The notes under the pieces are model-generated. The model worked only from the letters and a program-made list of their open reading frames with translations, searched no databases and was not told the DNA's origin. Made by a program: the position numbers and the translations under genes. From Fimadaptatus sp948467645 (GTDB lineage Bacteria; Bacillota; Clostridia; Christensenellales; Aristaeellaceae), in NCBI GenBank assembly GCA_948467645.1, contig CAOKFD010000113.1, forward strand, positions 1 through 5,951: DNA of 5,951 nucleotides, read 5' to 3'. Positions within the stretch are counted from its first letter, which is position 1, and every line of letters starts with the position of its first letter. Shown in pieces: positions 1-5,871 of this stretch.

Positions 1-1
1 C

Positions 2-1141
2 ATGGGCTTCATGGTAGGAACAGGCGGCAGCGCGCTGGTCGCAAAGACACTGGGCGAGGGCGATAACGCGCGCGCAAACCACTACTTCTCGATGATGGTA
101 GAATTTACCACGATCTTAGGCATAGGCCTTTCCATAATAGGCATAATATTCACGCCGCAGATTTCCGTACTGCTGGGCGCGACCGAGGCTATGCTTGAGG
201 ACTGCATAATATATGGCCGCATAGTGCTGGCGTTCAACCTGACGTTCATGCTGCAAAACGTGTTCCAGACGTTCCTCGCTACTGCCGAAAAGCCTAAACT
301 AGGCCTTGCCGTGACTGTGGCTGCGGGCGTTACAAATATGGTGCTGGACGCGCTGTTCATAGCCGTGTTCCATTGGGGCGTAGCGGGTGCGGCGATTGCG
401 ACGGGCCTTAGTCAGACGGTGGGCGGCGCACTTCCGCTGATATATTTCGCTCGCAAGAACGACAGTCTGCTCAGGCTTAAATTCACCAAGCTCGAGAAAA
501 GCGTATTGCTGAAGGCGTGTACGAACGGCGCATCCGAGCTTATGTCGAATATATCCGGCTCGATTGTGAGCGCGCTGTATAACTTCCAGCTGATTAAATT
601 CGCGGGAGAAAACGGGGTTGCGGCGTATGGCGTGCTCATGTATATTCAGTTCATATTCGTGGCCATATTCATAGGCTATACGATAGGTACGTCGCCGATA
701 ATCGGCTATCATTACGGCGCGGCCAATTATGACGAGCTGAAGAACATGCTGCGCAAGAGCATGACGATAATGGGCGTGGGCGGCGTGATAATGATGATAC
801 TGGCGCAGGTACTCGCATCGCCGCTGGCAAATATCTTCGTGGGTTACGACGCCGAGCTGTACGAAATGACATGTCATGCGTTCAAGATATTCTCGTTCGC
901 ATTTATATTTGCCGGGGTGAACATATTCGCGTCGTCGTTCTTCACTGCGCTAAATAACGGCGGCGTATCGGCGGCCATATCGTTCCTGCGCACACTGGTG
1001 TTCCAGGTGGCAGCCGTGCTGATACTGCCGATTCTGTTCAAACTAGACGGCATCTGGTTCGCGATAACTGCGGCTGAGGTATTTGCGTTGGTTATCTCCA
1101 TGATATTCCTTGTCAAAAAGCGTGCGGAGTATCATTATTAA
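2..1141 (+). CDS. MATE family efflux transporter, 5' end missing (partial)
   Basis: Membrane antiporter of the multidrug and toxic compound extrusion family, which exports drugs or metabolites in exchange for Na+ or H+. The visible 379 residues open inside the family's conserved early region: GFMVGTGGSALVAK followed by TLGEGDNARA, the end of TM2 and the loop after it. The ATG at position 2 is therefore an internal methionine, and roughly 65-75 residues lie left of the window, compared with about 450 in full-length members. The second half-repeat starts near residue 170 (NGASELMSNISGS) and carries the family signature TSPIIGYHYGAANY near residues 230-243. About ten hydrophobic membrane segments remain. 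The C-terminus is the usual short basic tail (VKKRAEYHY), and the gene ends at TAA directly before a strong terminator. It resembles the MepA/NorM-like branch, but the substrate cannot be read from the sequence. Family call is near certain. Confidence 0.95.
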   Translation: MGFMVGTGGSALVAKTLGEGDNARANHYFSMMVEFTTILGIGLSIIGIIFTPQISVLLGATEAMLEDCIIYGRIVLAFNLTFMLQNVFQTFLATAEKPKLGLAVTVAAGVTNMVLDALFIAVFHWGVAGAAIATGLSQTVGGALPLIYFARKNDSLLRLKFTKLEKSVLLKACTNGASELMSNISGSIVSALYNFQLIKFAGENGVAAYGVLMYIQFIFVAIFIGYTIGTSPIIGYHYGAANYDELKNMLRKSMTIMGVGGVIMMILAQVLASPLANIFVGYDAELYEMTCHAFKIFSFAFIFAGVNIFASSFFTALNNGGVSAAISFLRTLVFQVAAVLILPILFKLDGIWFAITAAEVFALVISMIFLVKKRAEYHY

Positions 1142-1191
1142 GCTTAAGCGCGCTGTGAGGCAAATGCCGTTTAGACTTAAAATATATAACG

Positions 1192-1229
1192 AAAAGCGCA
1201 TGACGGTGCAGCGACTGTCATGCGCTTTT
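1192..1229. terminator. Bidirectional rho-independent terminator between convergent genes
   Basis: Perfect 13-bp inverted repeat (1192-1204 with 1217-1229), extended inward by three more pairs including one G-T (1205-1207 with 1214-1216), leaving a six-base loop. The outer arms are AAAA and TTTT, so transcripts from either strand end in a U tract. It lies about 50 bases after the MATE stop codon and about 60 bases beyond the stop of the convergent TfoX-like gene, and so serves both. Confidence 0.92.
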
Positions 1230-1290
1230 ATGCTGCTTAGATTAAGCGGTTCAAACGGGTGTTAGTCAGGCAAATGCAATCTGCAAGTGG

Positions 1291-1560
1291 TTAATGATTA
1301 AGCTCCTGGTCGGCTTGAAATGCAAATTCCTTCAGTTCGTCCTTGGTCTTATCGTCAAGCAGGTGCCAGCGCACGCCGCGCAGCGCGCCTTCGAGCGCAT
1401 ACAGACGTGTAATGTTGACGGACGGATCCATATGCTTGAGTTTCAACCATGCTTCGCGGCTGCCAAGCTCGCGCAATGACTCGGGAGTATCTATGCCCGC
1501 GACATTCAGCTGCTCTTCCAGACGCACGCCAATATTTGGAAGTACGGCGAGTTTTCCCAT
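1291..1560 (-). CDS. TfoX/Sxy C-terminal-domain protein, stand-alone, 89 aa
   Basis: Small cytoplasmic protein consisting of the TfoX C-terminal domain alone. The pattern is LPNIG at residues 7-11, GIDTPESLRELG near 22-33, LKHMDPSVN near 41-49, and RLYALEGALRGVRWHLL at 52-68, an almost textbook match to the domain as I know it. The fold is a small helical bundle with a helix-hairpin-helix-like beginning. In Sxy/TfoX of gamma-proteobacteria this domain follows an N-terminal domain and takes part in competence regulation; single-domain versions in Firmicutes have no proven function, so no competence role is claimed. The frame is open from an ATG at 1578, but AGGAGG sits inside those extra six codons, seven bases before the ATG at 1560. 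I therefore start the protein at 1560 (MGKLAVLP). It has its own promoter and shares the terminator with the MATE gene. Divergent from the SDR operon. Confidence 0.9.
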   Translation of the reverse strand: MGKLAVLPNIGVRLEEQLNVAGIDTPESLRELGSREAWLKLKHMDPSVNITRLYALEGALRGVRWHLLDDKTKDELKEFAFQADQELNH

Positions 1561-1567
1561 GAAAGTG

Positions 1568-1573
1568 CCTCCT
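1568..1573 (-). promoter_or_regulatory. Shine-Dalgarno AGGAGG that sets the TfoX-like start
   Basis: Reads AGGAGG on the minus strand, with seven bases to the ATG at 1560. The alternative ATG at 1578 lies upstream of this site and has no comparable purine run before it (its upstream sequence is AACCGACACTC). Choosing 1578 would turn the ribosome binding site into codons 2-4. Confidence 0.88.
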
Positions 1574-1599
1574 GACATGAGTGTCGGTTAATAATTTAT

Positions 1600-1609
1600 A
1601 TTATAGCAC
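1600..1609 (-). promoter_or_regulatory. Extended -10 promoter for the TfoX-like gene
   Basis: On the minus strand positions 1609-1600 read GTGCTATAAT, which contains a perfect extended -10 (TGNTATAAT). No good -35 hexamer is visible 16-18 bases upstream, as is common when the TG extension is present. A start near 1593 would give a leader of about 30 bases before the ATG at 1560. Confidence 0.7.
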
Positions 1610-1738
1610 CTGCAAGTTAAAATGCACCATACTGTTCTGGTTAAAAAAGCGTATGGCTGAAAATGGGAGAAATATTGCAATGCGGCAAATATCAACTGCT
1701 ATTAATAAGAACAGGCACAATACTCATCCACCGCACTG

Positions 1739-1767
1739 TTGAGCGGCGCGGAAAAATATGATATAAT
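1739..1767 (+). promoter_or_regulatory. Sigma-A-type promoter of the SDR/flavoprotein operon
   Basis: TTGAGC (1739-1744), a 17-base spacer, then a perfect TATAAT (1762-1767). The -35 matches consensus at four of six positions. Transcription would start near 1774 and give a leader of roughly 85 bases before the ATG at 1860. A second TATAAT at 1837-1842 has no -35 partner and lies too close to the start codon, so this one is preferred. Confidence 0.72.
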
Positions 1768-1817
1768 TGGACTGGAAACGGCAGACTTAAACGCATCAAT
1801 TCGCGCCATACAATCAG

Positions 1818-1837
1818 AGCGGGCTGGATTCCCCGCT
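1818..1837 (+). promoter_or_regulatory. Leader hairpin just before the SDR ribosome binding site
   Basis: AGCGGG (1818-1823) pairs perfectly with CCCGCT (1832-1837), with an eight-base loop. The stem ends seven bases before the Shine-Dalgarno GGAGG (1845-1849), so it leaves the site free but close. It may only stabilise the leader; there is no U run, so it is not a terminator. Any regulatory role is inference. Confidence 0.4.
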
Positions 1838-1859
1838 ATAATACGGAGGGCATGTTCAA

Positions 1860-2645
1860 ATGAGAAAGGTAGCAATAGTAACCGGCGGCACGCGCGGCAT
1901 AGGCTTTGCCATTGCGCAGCAGATGATAAAGGCAGGCTTCATAACCTGCATAATGAGCCGCAGCGCCGAAGAAGTATGCGCCGATGCGCTGAATGCACTG
2001 CGCGCAACCGAAGCGGACCTAACTCCCGAGGTATTCTATATGGCGGGCGGCATAGGCGTGGCCGCCGACCGCGAAGCGTTTGTAAGCGAAGTTGTGCGCC
2101 GCTATGGCCGCATAGATGTGCTGGTCAACAACGCGGGCGTTGCGCCCAAGGTACGTGCCGATCTGCTCAGCGCGACCGAGGAGTCGTTCGACTATGTGAC
2201 CGGCGTAAACCTCAAGGGCACCATGTTCATGAGCCAGCTTGTCGCCAATCAGATGCTCGCCCAGCCGCTGCCGGACGAGGGTATGCGCGGCGTGATAGTC
2301 AATATCTCCAGTTTCTCGGCTACCGTATCGTCGCCCAACCGCCCCGAGTACTGCGTCAGCAAGGCGGGCATATCCATGCTGACCAAGCTGTTCGCCGACC
2401 GTCTGGCGGGCGAGGGCATATATGTATACGAAGTGCAGCCCGGCGTGATAAAGACCGACATGACCGCTAAGGTTCAGGAGAAGTACGACCGTCTGCTGGC
2501 GGGCGACCAGTTCCCGATACACCGCTGGGGTACGCCCGAGGATGTGGCCAACGTCGTAAAGATGTTCGTATGCGGCAATATGAGCTATACCACCGGCCAG
2601 GTGATATACGTGGACGGCGGCTTTATGAACATCCGCTCGATCTGA
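1860..2645 (+). CDS. Short-chain dehydrogenase/reductase (FabG-like SDR), probable NADP(H) type
   Basis: Cytoplasmic oxidoreductase of the classical SDR family, 261 residues, the usual length. All hallmarks are present: cofactor glycine motif TGGTRGIG (8-15), NNAG (90-93), the active-site Asn117 in GVNLKG, catalytic Ser151, Tyr164 and Lys168 (YCVSK), the PG turn after the active site (194-195) and the C-terminal YVDGG (250-254). Arg12 and the Ser33-Arg34 pair after beta-2, with no acidic residue there, suggest NADP(H) rather than NAD(H). Annotation pipelines would call it 3-ketoacyl-ACP reductase, but it is not in a fatty-acid cluster, so true FabG activity is unlikely. GGAGG lies 10 bases before this ATG, and an in-frame stop at 1839-1841 makes 1860 the first possible ATG. 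It is first in an operon with the flavoprotein 10 bases downstream, so it probably acts on the same substrate by hydroxyl/ketone interconversion. Substrate unknown. Confidence 0.93.
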   Translation: MRKVAIVTGGTRGIGFAIAQQMIKAGFITCIMSRSAEEVCADALNALRATEADLTPEVFYMAGGIGVAADREAFVSEVVRRYGRIDVLVNNAGVAPKVRADLLSATEESFDYVTGVNLKGTMFMSQLVANQMLAQPLPDEGMRGVIVNISSFSATVSSPNRPEYCVSKAGISMLTKLFADRLAGEGIYVYEVQPGVIKTDMTAKVQEKYDRLLAGDQFPIHRWGTPEDVANVVKMFVCGNMSYTTGQVIYVDGGFMNIRSI

Positions 2646-2650
2646 GGAGG
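2645..2650 (+). promoter_or_regulatory. Shine-Dalgarno of the flavoprotein overlapping the SDR stop codon
   Basis: The last base of the SDR TGA stop (2643-2645) is the first base of AGGAGG (2645-2650), which stands five bases before the flavoprotein ATG at 2656. Ribosomes finishing the SDR uncover or directly reuse this site, so the two proteins are probably made in a coupled fashion. Confidence 0.8.
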
Positions 2651-2655
2651 CGCGC

Positions 2656-4659
2656 ATGATAAAGACAACTTGCCCGGTCGGCGGCGCAAATCTGGACGCA
2701 TACGTACTCGACACGGCGATAGTCGGCACGGGCTGTGCGGGCTTTAGCTGTGCAGGCAGGCTCCACGCGCGCGGCCGCACCGACATAGCCATAATAACTG
2801 AGGGCATAAATACCGGCACCAGCCGCAATACCGGCTCGGATAAGCAGACCTACTATAAGCTCACCCTGTCGGGCGACGACAGCGATTCCGTGCGCGCAAT
2901 GGCTCAGACGCTTTTCGACGGCCAGTGCGTGGACGGCGATCATGCGCTGTGCGAGGCGGCGCTCTCGGCAAAGTGCTTCCTGCGTCTGGCCGACATGGGT
3001 GTAAAGTTCCCGACAAACAGGTATGGCGAGTACATAGGCTATAAGACCGACCATGACCCGCGCCGCCGCGCCACGTCCGCCGGCCCGCTCACCAGCAAGC
3101 AGATGACCGAAGCACTGGAACGCGACGTGCGCGCACGCGGAATCGAAATACTGGATAAGCTTATGGTCATAGCCCTATTGGAAGGCAAGGAGCGCATCCG
3201 CGGCCTGCTGTGCCTTGACCTGACCAGCCTTAACGACGCGGCGCATCGCTTTAAGGTGGTGCTGTGCAACAACGTTGTCTACGCAACCGGCGGCCCGGCG
3301 GGCATATATCAGGATAGCTGCTACCCGGCGGGGCATAGCGGCATGACCGGCATTGCGTTCGAGGCGGGCACGCACGGCAAGAACCTGACCGAATGGCAGT
3401 ATGGCCTTGCGTCGATTGCACCGCGCTGGAACGTATCCGGCACGTTCATGCAGGTATTGCCGCGCTTCGTATCGTGCGCTCAGAACATGAGTGACGAGCG
3501 TGAGTTCCTGCAGGATTACATAAGCGACCCTGGCGAACTGCTGACCAATGTGTTCCTAAAGGGCTATCAGTGGCCGTTCGATTCGCGTAAGGCGATGGCG
3601 GGCTCCTCACTGATTGACCTAATAGTATATAATGAAACCAAGGTAAAGGGCAGGAGAGTGTTCCTCGACTTCACGCGCAATCCGCTGGACAATGGCTTTG
3701 ACATGGAACTGCTGTCCAAAGAAGCGCATGACTATCTCGAAAGCGCGGGCGCGTTGTTCGGTACGCCGGTCGAGCGCCTTGCCCATATGAATCAACCCGC
3801 GATCGACTTCTACCTCAGCCGCGGCGTTGACCTGCACAGTGAAAAGCTGGAGATCGCGCTGTGCTCGCAGCACAATAACGGTGGCATAAATGTCGATCGC
3901 TGGTGGCAGACCGACGTGCCCGGTCTGTTTGCGGTGGGTGAGGCAGCAGCCAGCCACGGCGTGTACCGTCCGGGTGGCTCGGCGCTCAACGCGGGTCAGG
4001 TAGGCGCAGAGCGCGCGGCGACCTTCATCGCCAGTCAGCCTGAAAAGCCGGTCGATATAGAATCCGCGCTCGCCGAAGTCGATGCCAAGATAGAGCGCAT
4101 AATCTCGCTCGCGGGCGGCGCGCTCACTCAGGCGGGCTATGAACGTCCGCCGGTAAAGCAGCGCCTTAACGAAGCACGTCAGGCGATGAGTGTAAACGGC
4201 GCGGCAGTGCGCGACGCGGCGGCAATAGAAAAGCTGATCTCAAAGGTGCGGGCCCAGCTCATGAACTATTCCGAGCAGGTAGGCATAACCGGCCCGCAGG
4301 AATTGCCTGAGTTCTACCGTCTGCGCGATACGCTGCTCAGTCAGCTTTGCTACCTCAGCGCAATGTCGGATTACGTGCACAATGGCGGCCTGAGCCGCGG
4401 CTCGGCATTGTATACCGACGCAAACGGCGAAAAGCCGCTGGACGCTCTGCCTGAAAGCTGCCGCCACATCGTCGCGGAGGGCGCGGTGTGCTCTGATGAA
4501 AATACAGCCGCCATCCGTGCCGGCAAGCTGGTTCAGGAAGTCAGTCTGGACGGTCTGAAGTGCAATTGCAAATGGCGCGCTGTGCGTCCGATACCCGAGG
4601 ACGACGATTTCTTTGAAAACGTCTGGCGCGGGTACAGGGAGAACGGCAACGTATATTGA
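2656..4659 (+). CDS. FAD-dependent oxidoreductase, SdhA/FrdA superfamily, altered active site
   Basis: Flavoprotein of 667 residues, somewhat longer than SdhA/FrdA (about 590). The N-terminal FAD-binding fold has IVGTGCAGF (GxGxxG at 24-29) and Glu49 after beta-2. YATGG (209-213), FAVGEAAASHG (425-435) and YRPGGSALNAGQVG (437-450) are the later FAD and active-site blocks. A helical C-terminal domain resembles that of SdhA, with a SRGS motif at 580-583. By eye alignment Arg311 (DSRKAM), His406 (QHNNGG) and Arg438 match three conserved SdhA/FrdA active-site positions. The usual HPTG histidine block is replaced by GLAS (250-253). The covalent-FAD histidine region reads SRNTGS (56-61), so FAD should be non-covalent. 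There is no signal peptide, transmembrane segment, FMN-binding or haem motif, so the protein is cytoplasmic. The extra C-terminal tail (about 625-667) contains CNC (636-638) and VRPIPEDDDFF. Partner SDR immediately upstream; no SdhB-like iron-sulfur gene visible. Likely reaction: C-C dehydrogenation or enoate reduction on an unidentified substrate. Fold sure, function not. Confidence 0.9.
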   Translation: MIKTTCPVGGANLDAYVLDTAIVGTGCAGFSCAGRLHARGRTDIAIITEGINTGTSRNTGSDKQTYYKLTLSGDDSDSVRAMAQTLFDGQCVDGDHALCEAALSAKCFLRLADMGVKFPTNRYGEYIGYKTDHDPRRRATSAGPLTSKQMTEALERDVRARGIEILDKLMVIALLEGKERIRGLLCLDLTSLNDAAHRFKVVLCNNVVYATGGPAGIYQDSCYPAGHSGMTGIAFEAGTHGKNLTEWQYGLASIAPRWNVSGTFMQVLPRFVSCAQNMSDEREFLQDYISDPGELLTNVFLKGYQWPFDSRKAMAGSSLIDLIVYNETKVKGRRVFLDFTRNPLDNGFDMELLSKEAHDYLESAGALFGTPVERLAHMNQPAIDFYLSRGVDLHSEKLEIALCSQHNNGGINVDRWWQTDVPGLFAVGEAAASHGVYRPGGSALNAGQVGAERAATFIASQPEKPVDIESALAEVDAKIERIISLAGGALTQAGYERPPVKQRLNEARQAMSVNGAAVRDAAAIEKLISKVRAQLMNYSEQVGITGPQELPEFYRLRDTLLSQLCYLSAMSDYVHNGGLSRGSALYTDANGEKPLDALPESCRHIVAEGAVCSDENTAAIRAGKLVQEVSLDGLKCNCKWRAVRPIPEDDDFFENVWRGYRENGNVY

Positions 4660-4676
4660 TCTGAATTGAGTAAGAA

Positions 4677-4713
4677 AAAGCCATTATCGCATTCAAGCTG
4701 CGGTAATGGCTTT
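4677..4713. terminator. Bidirectional rho-independent terminator after the flavoprotein
   Basis: A 15-bp stem (4677-4691 with 4699-4713, one G-T pair) with a seven-base loop, starting 18 bases after the flavoprotein stop. On the + strand the stem ends in TTT followed by AAT. On the - strand it is followed by a run of five T (from AAAAA at 4675-4679), so it is the better terminator for the convergent DUF4097-like gene ending at 4760. It probably serves both transcripts. Confidence 0.88.
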
Positions 4714-4759
4714 AATGTTGGCACACTTTATTAGGAAGGAAGTCCGCTAAATAACAGAT

Positions 4760-5707
4760 TCAGTCAACGAAGTCCAAACCGATATTGCCGTTTGACGTGT
4801 GCGCGGTCAGCGTACGCCCCGTGCTGATTCTGCTGCGCGAAGGGCGGCACTTGCCATTTGAGGTATGCGTGTCGATTGTAAAGTCGGTATGACGGCCCAC
4901 GATCGTACCCTTTATTGCCGCGTTGCTGGTCTCCATGCTTATGTCACGCGCCAGCAGGCGATCTGTCTTGATTGAGCCATTGGACGTCTTTACCCATGCG
5001 CAGTCCTGAACGCTCACGTTTTCAAGGCATATGGACGCATTTGTAGTAGTGCAGTTAAGCGTGCCCTGTATCGCCACGTCGTGCAGCCGCACAAGCCCGT
5101 TCGTCGTGCGACAGTCGAGCGAGCCCAGCGTACTGAAACTGCGCAGCTCCACCGCACCGTTGGTAGACGAAATTGTGCAGTCCAGCGGCGCAGGTCTGCC
5201 TGCCTCATCAACATCACCGCACGCGGCGGCGTTCTCGGCGTATATCCGCGCGCTGGTCGTGGCCAGCATGAACGTGGTCGCAATCACGCCGCGCACGTCG
5301 ATCATGGCCGCGCTTGTCTGCGCGTGCAGGCGGCTGTGCAGCTCCAGACTGTGCGCGCTGATGCTGGCGCAGCTGGTGCACAGATTTAGCATTCCATAAT
5401 AACTGCGCGGCACATATACCTTTATAGTAAGCTGCTGCCAGTTGATGCCGCTCAGCGACGACATGAACATGTTAAACATTCCGCCCAGCCCCGACGCACG
5501 CTCGTTTTGCGGGCATTCGATAATGACAATGCCGTCCTCAATGTGCGCATCATATGGATATTCAGGCGACGTATAATAATCCACTCGCAATTCATCGCCG
5601 TCATAGGGCGCGGCGAAAATCGGCATGTACTTCGCGTTTATGAACAGCTCAATGATTCCATCCGGATTCACGGCAAAAGTGCGCGGTTCAAATGTACTGC
5701 GGGCCAT
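4760..5707 (-). CDS. DUF4097-type beta-strand repeat protein
   Basis: Protein of 315 residues with no signal peptide and no membrane segment, so predicted cytoplasmic unless anchored by a partner. Residues 1-100 form a non-repeated beta-rich head (FEPRTFAVNPDGIIELFI onward, then IKVYVPRSY at 95-103). Residues 111-311 are a ladder of rungs marked by T-[ST]-[NCA]-[GAR]: the marker Thr/Ser falls at 111, 131, 151, 181, 201, 221, 241, 260, 282 and 304. This matches the DUF4097 family, a parallel beta-helix-like domain with TSNG turns. Family members often sit beside envelope-stress or PadR/DUF1700 regulatory genes; none is visible here, and the gene is a single unit. AGGAGGT stands eight bases before the ATG at 5707, with a good promoter behind it. 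Role unknown; a scaffold or binding surface is the simplest guess. Alternative labels would be 'adhesin-like' or 'hypothetical protein'. Confidence 0.85.
   Translation of the reverse strand: MARSTFEPRTFAVNPDGIIELFINAKYMPIFAAPYDGDELRVDYYTSPEYPYDAHIEDGIVIIECPQNERASGLGGMFNMFMSSLSGINWQQLTIKVYVPRSYYGMLNLCTSCASISAHSLELHSRLHAQTSAAMIDVRGVIATTFMLATTSARIYAENAAACGDVDEAGRPAPLDCTISSTNGAVELRSFSTLGSLDCRTTNGLVRLHDVAIQGTLNCTTTNASICLENVSVQDCAWVKTSNGSIKTDRLLARDISMETSNAAIKGTIVGRHTDFTIDTHTSNGKCRPSRSRISTGRTLTAHTSNGNIGLDFVD
4775..5377 (-). repeat. Coding repeat: about ten ~20-residue beta-helix rungs
   Basis: Codes for residues 111-311 of the DUF4097-like protein. The turn position (Asn in TSNG or TTNG, or Cys/Ala in the first three rungs) recurs at 113, 133, 153, 183, 203, 223, 243, 262, 284 and 306. 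The spacing is exactly 20 six times, once 30 where a loop rich in Gly, Asp and Pro is inserted (about 160-174), then 19, 22 and 22. The DNA of the rungs is diverged, so this is an old protein repeat and not a recent tandem duplication. Confidence 0.8.
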
Positions 5708-5756
5708 ATATATTACCTCCTGCGCGTATTATGCGCGCAAATTACTTTCTGATACG

Positions 5757-5785
5757 ATTATACACCTGATTTGAGTGCATGACAA
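5757..5785 (-). promoter_or_regulatory. Sigma-A-type promoter of the DUF4097-like gene
   Basis: On the minus strand TTGTCA (5785-5780, five of six matches to TTGACA), a 17-base spacer and a perfect TATAAT (5762-5757). Transcription would begin near 5750, giving a leader of about 43 bases that contains AGGAGGT (5721-5715). This is the best-scoring promoter in the window. Confidence 0.8.
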
Positions 5786-5814
5786 ATAGCGGGCGATTAC
5801 AAAACAATTGGATT

Positions 5815-5836
5815 TCGATTAGAGCGCCGCAATCGA
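5815..5836. repeat. Inverted repeat TCGATT-N10-AATCGA
   Basis: Six-base perfect arms (5815-5820 and 5831-5836) around a ten-base GC-rich spacer, about 30 bases upstream of the -35 of the DUF4097-like gene. The arm centres are 16 bases apart, a spacing that could suit a dimeric regulator. It could equally be chance; no regulator family is recognised. Confidence 0.35.
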
Positions 5837-5871
5837 CGGCTGGATTCAATGTTTATACAATGTTTTGTTTG

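Larger units (their letters stand above)
1561..1859. other. Divergent intergenic region between the TfoX-like gene and the SDR operon
   Basis: 299 bases separate the two start codons. I see one promoter for each side (1600-1609 on -, 1739-1767 on +), about 130 bases apart, so they do not overlap. The stretch between them (about 1610-1738) is fairly AT-rich and contains only an eight-base palindrome, ATTGCAAT at 1674-1681, as a possible binding site. No RNA gene, convincing small ORF or riboswitch-like structure was recognised. Confidence 0.6.

Noticed and set aside
299..877. Antisense open frame of 192 codons within the MATE gene
   Set aside because: Shadow of the MATE coding sequence, full of His/Arg/Tyr, with no domain signature and no promoter.
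1144..1277. Short direct repeats TTAAGCG (1144 and 1242) and AGGCAAATGC (1158 and 1268) flanking the first terminator, suggesting a small duplication or insertion scar
   Set aside because: The distance between the two words differs on each side (7 and 19 bases), the intervening sequence is unrelated, and no transposase remnant is present. Chance is likely.
1291..1560. Role of the TfoX-like protein as a competence activator
   Set aside because: Only the C-terminal domain is present and nothing nearby relates to DNA uptake; the family name alone is not evidence.
1837..1842. TATAAT directly before the SDR ribosome binding site as the operon's promoter
   Set aside because: No -35 hexamer at 16-18 bases and the transcript would begin on or after the Shine-Dalgarno. 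The promoter at 1739-1767 is far better.
1739..2470. Open frame of 243 codons overlapping the first part of the SDR gene in another frame
   Set aside because: It starts inside the operon promoter and runs mostly through the SDR in a shifted frame as an Arg/Cys-rich product. The SDR frame carries every family motif.
2019..2828. Long antisense open frame (269 codons) opposite the SDR gene and the beginning of the flavoprotein gene
   Set aside because: Composition is rich in His, Ala, Arg and Tyr as expected for the reverse frame of GC-rich codons; no family motif, no ribosome binding site, and it covers two solid genes.
3614..3633. TTGACC followed by TATAAT inside the flavoprotein gene as an internal promoter
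   Set aside because: Spacing is only eight bases and the sequence is explained by the codons of the protein (IDLIVYNE).
2656..4659. Annotation of the flavoprotein as genuine succinate dehydrogenase or fumarate reductase subunit A
   Set aside because: Both the HPTG histidine and the covalent-FAD histidine are missing and no iron-sulfur or membrane subunit genes are adjacent.
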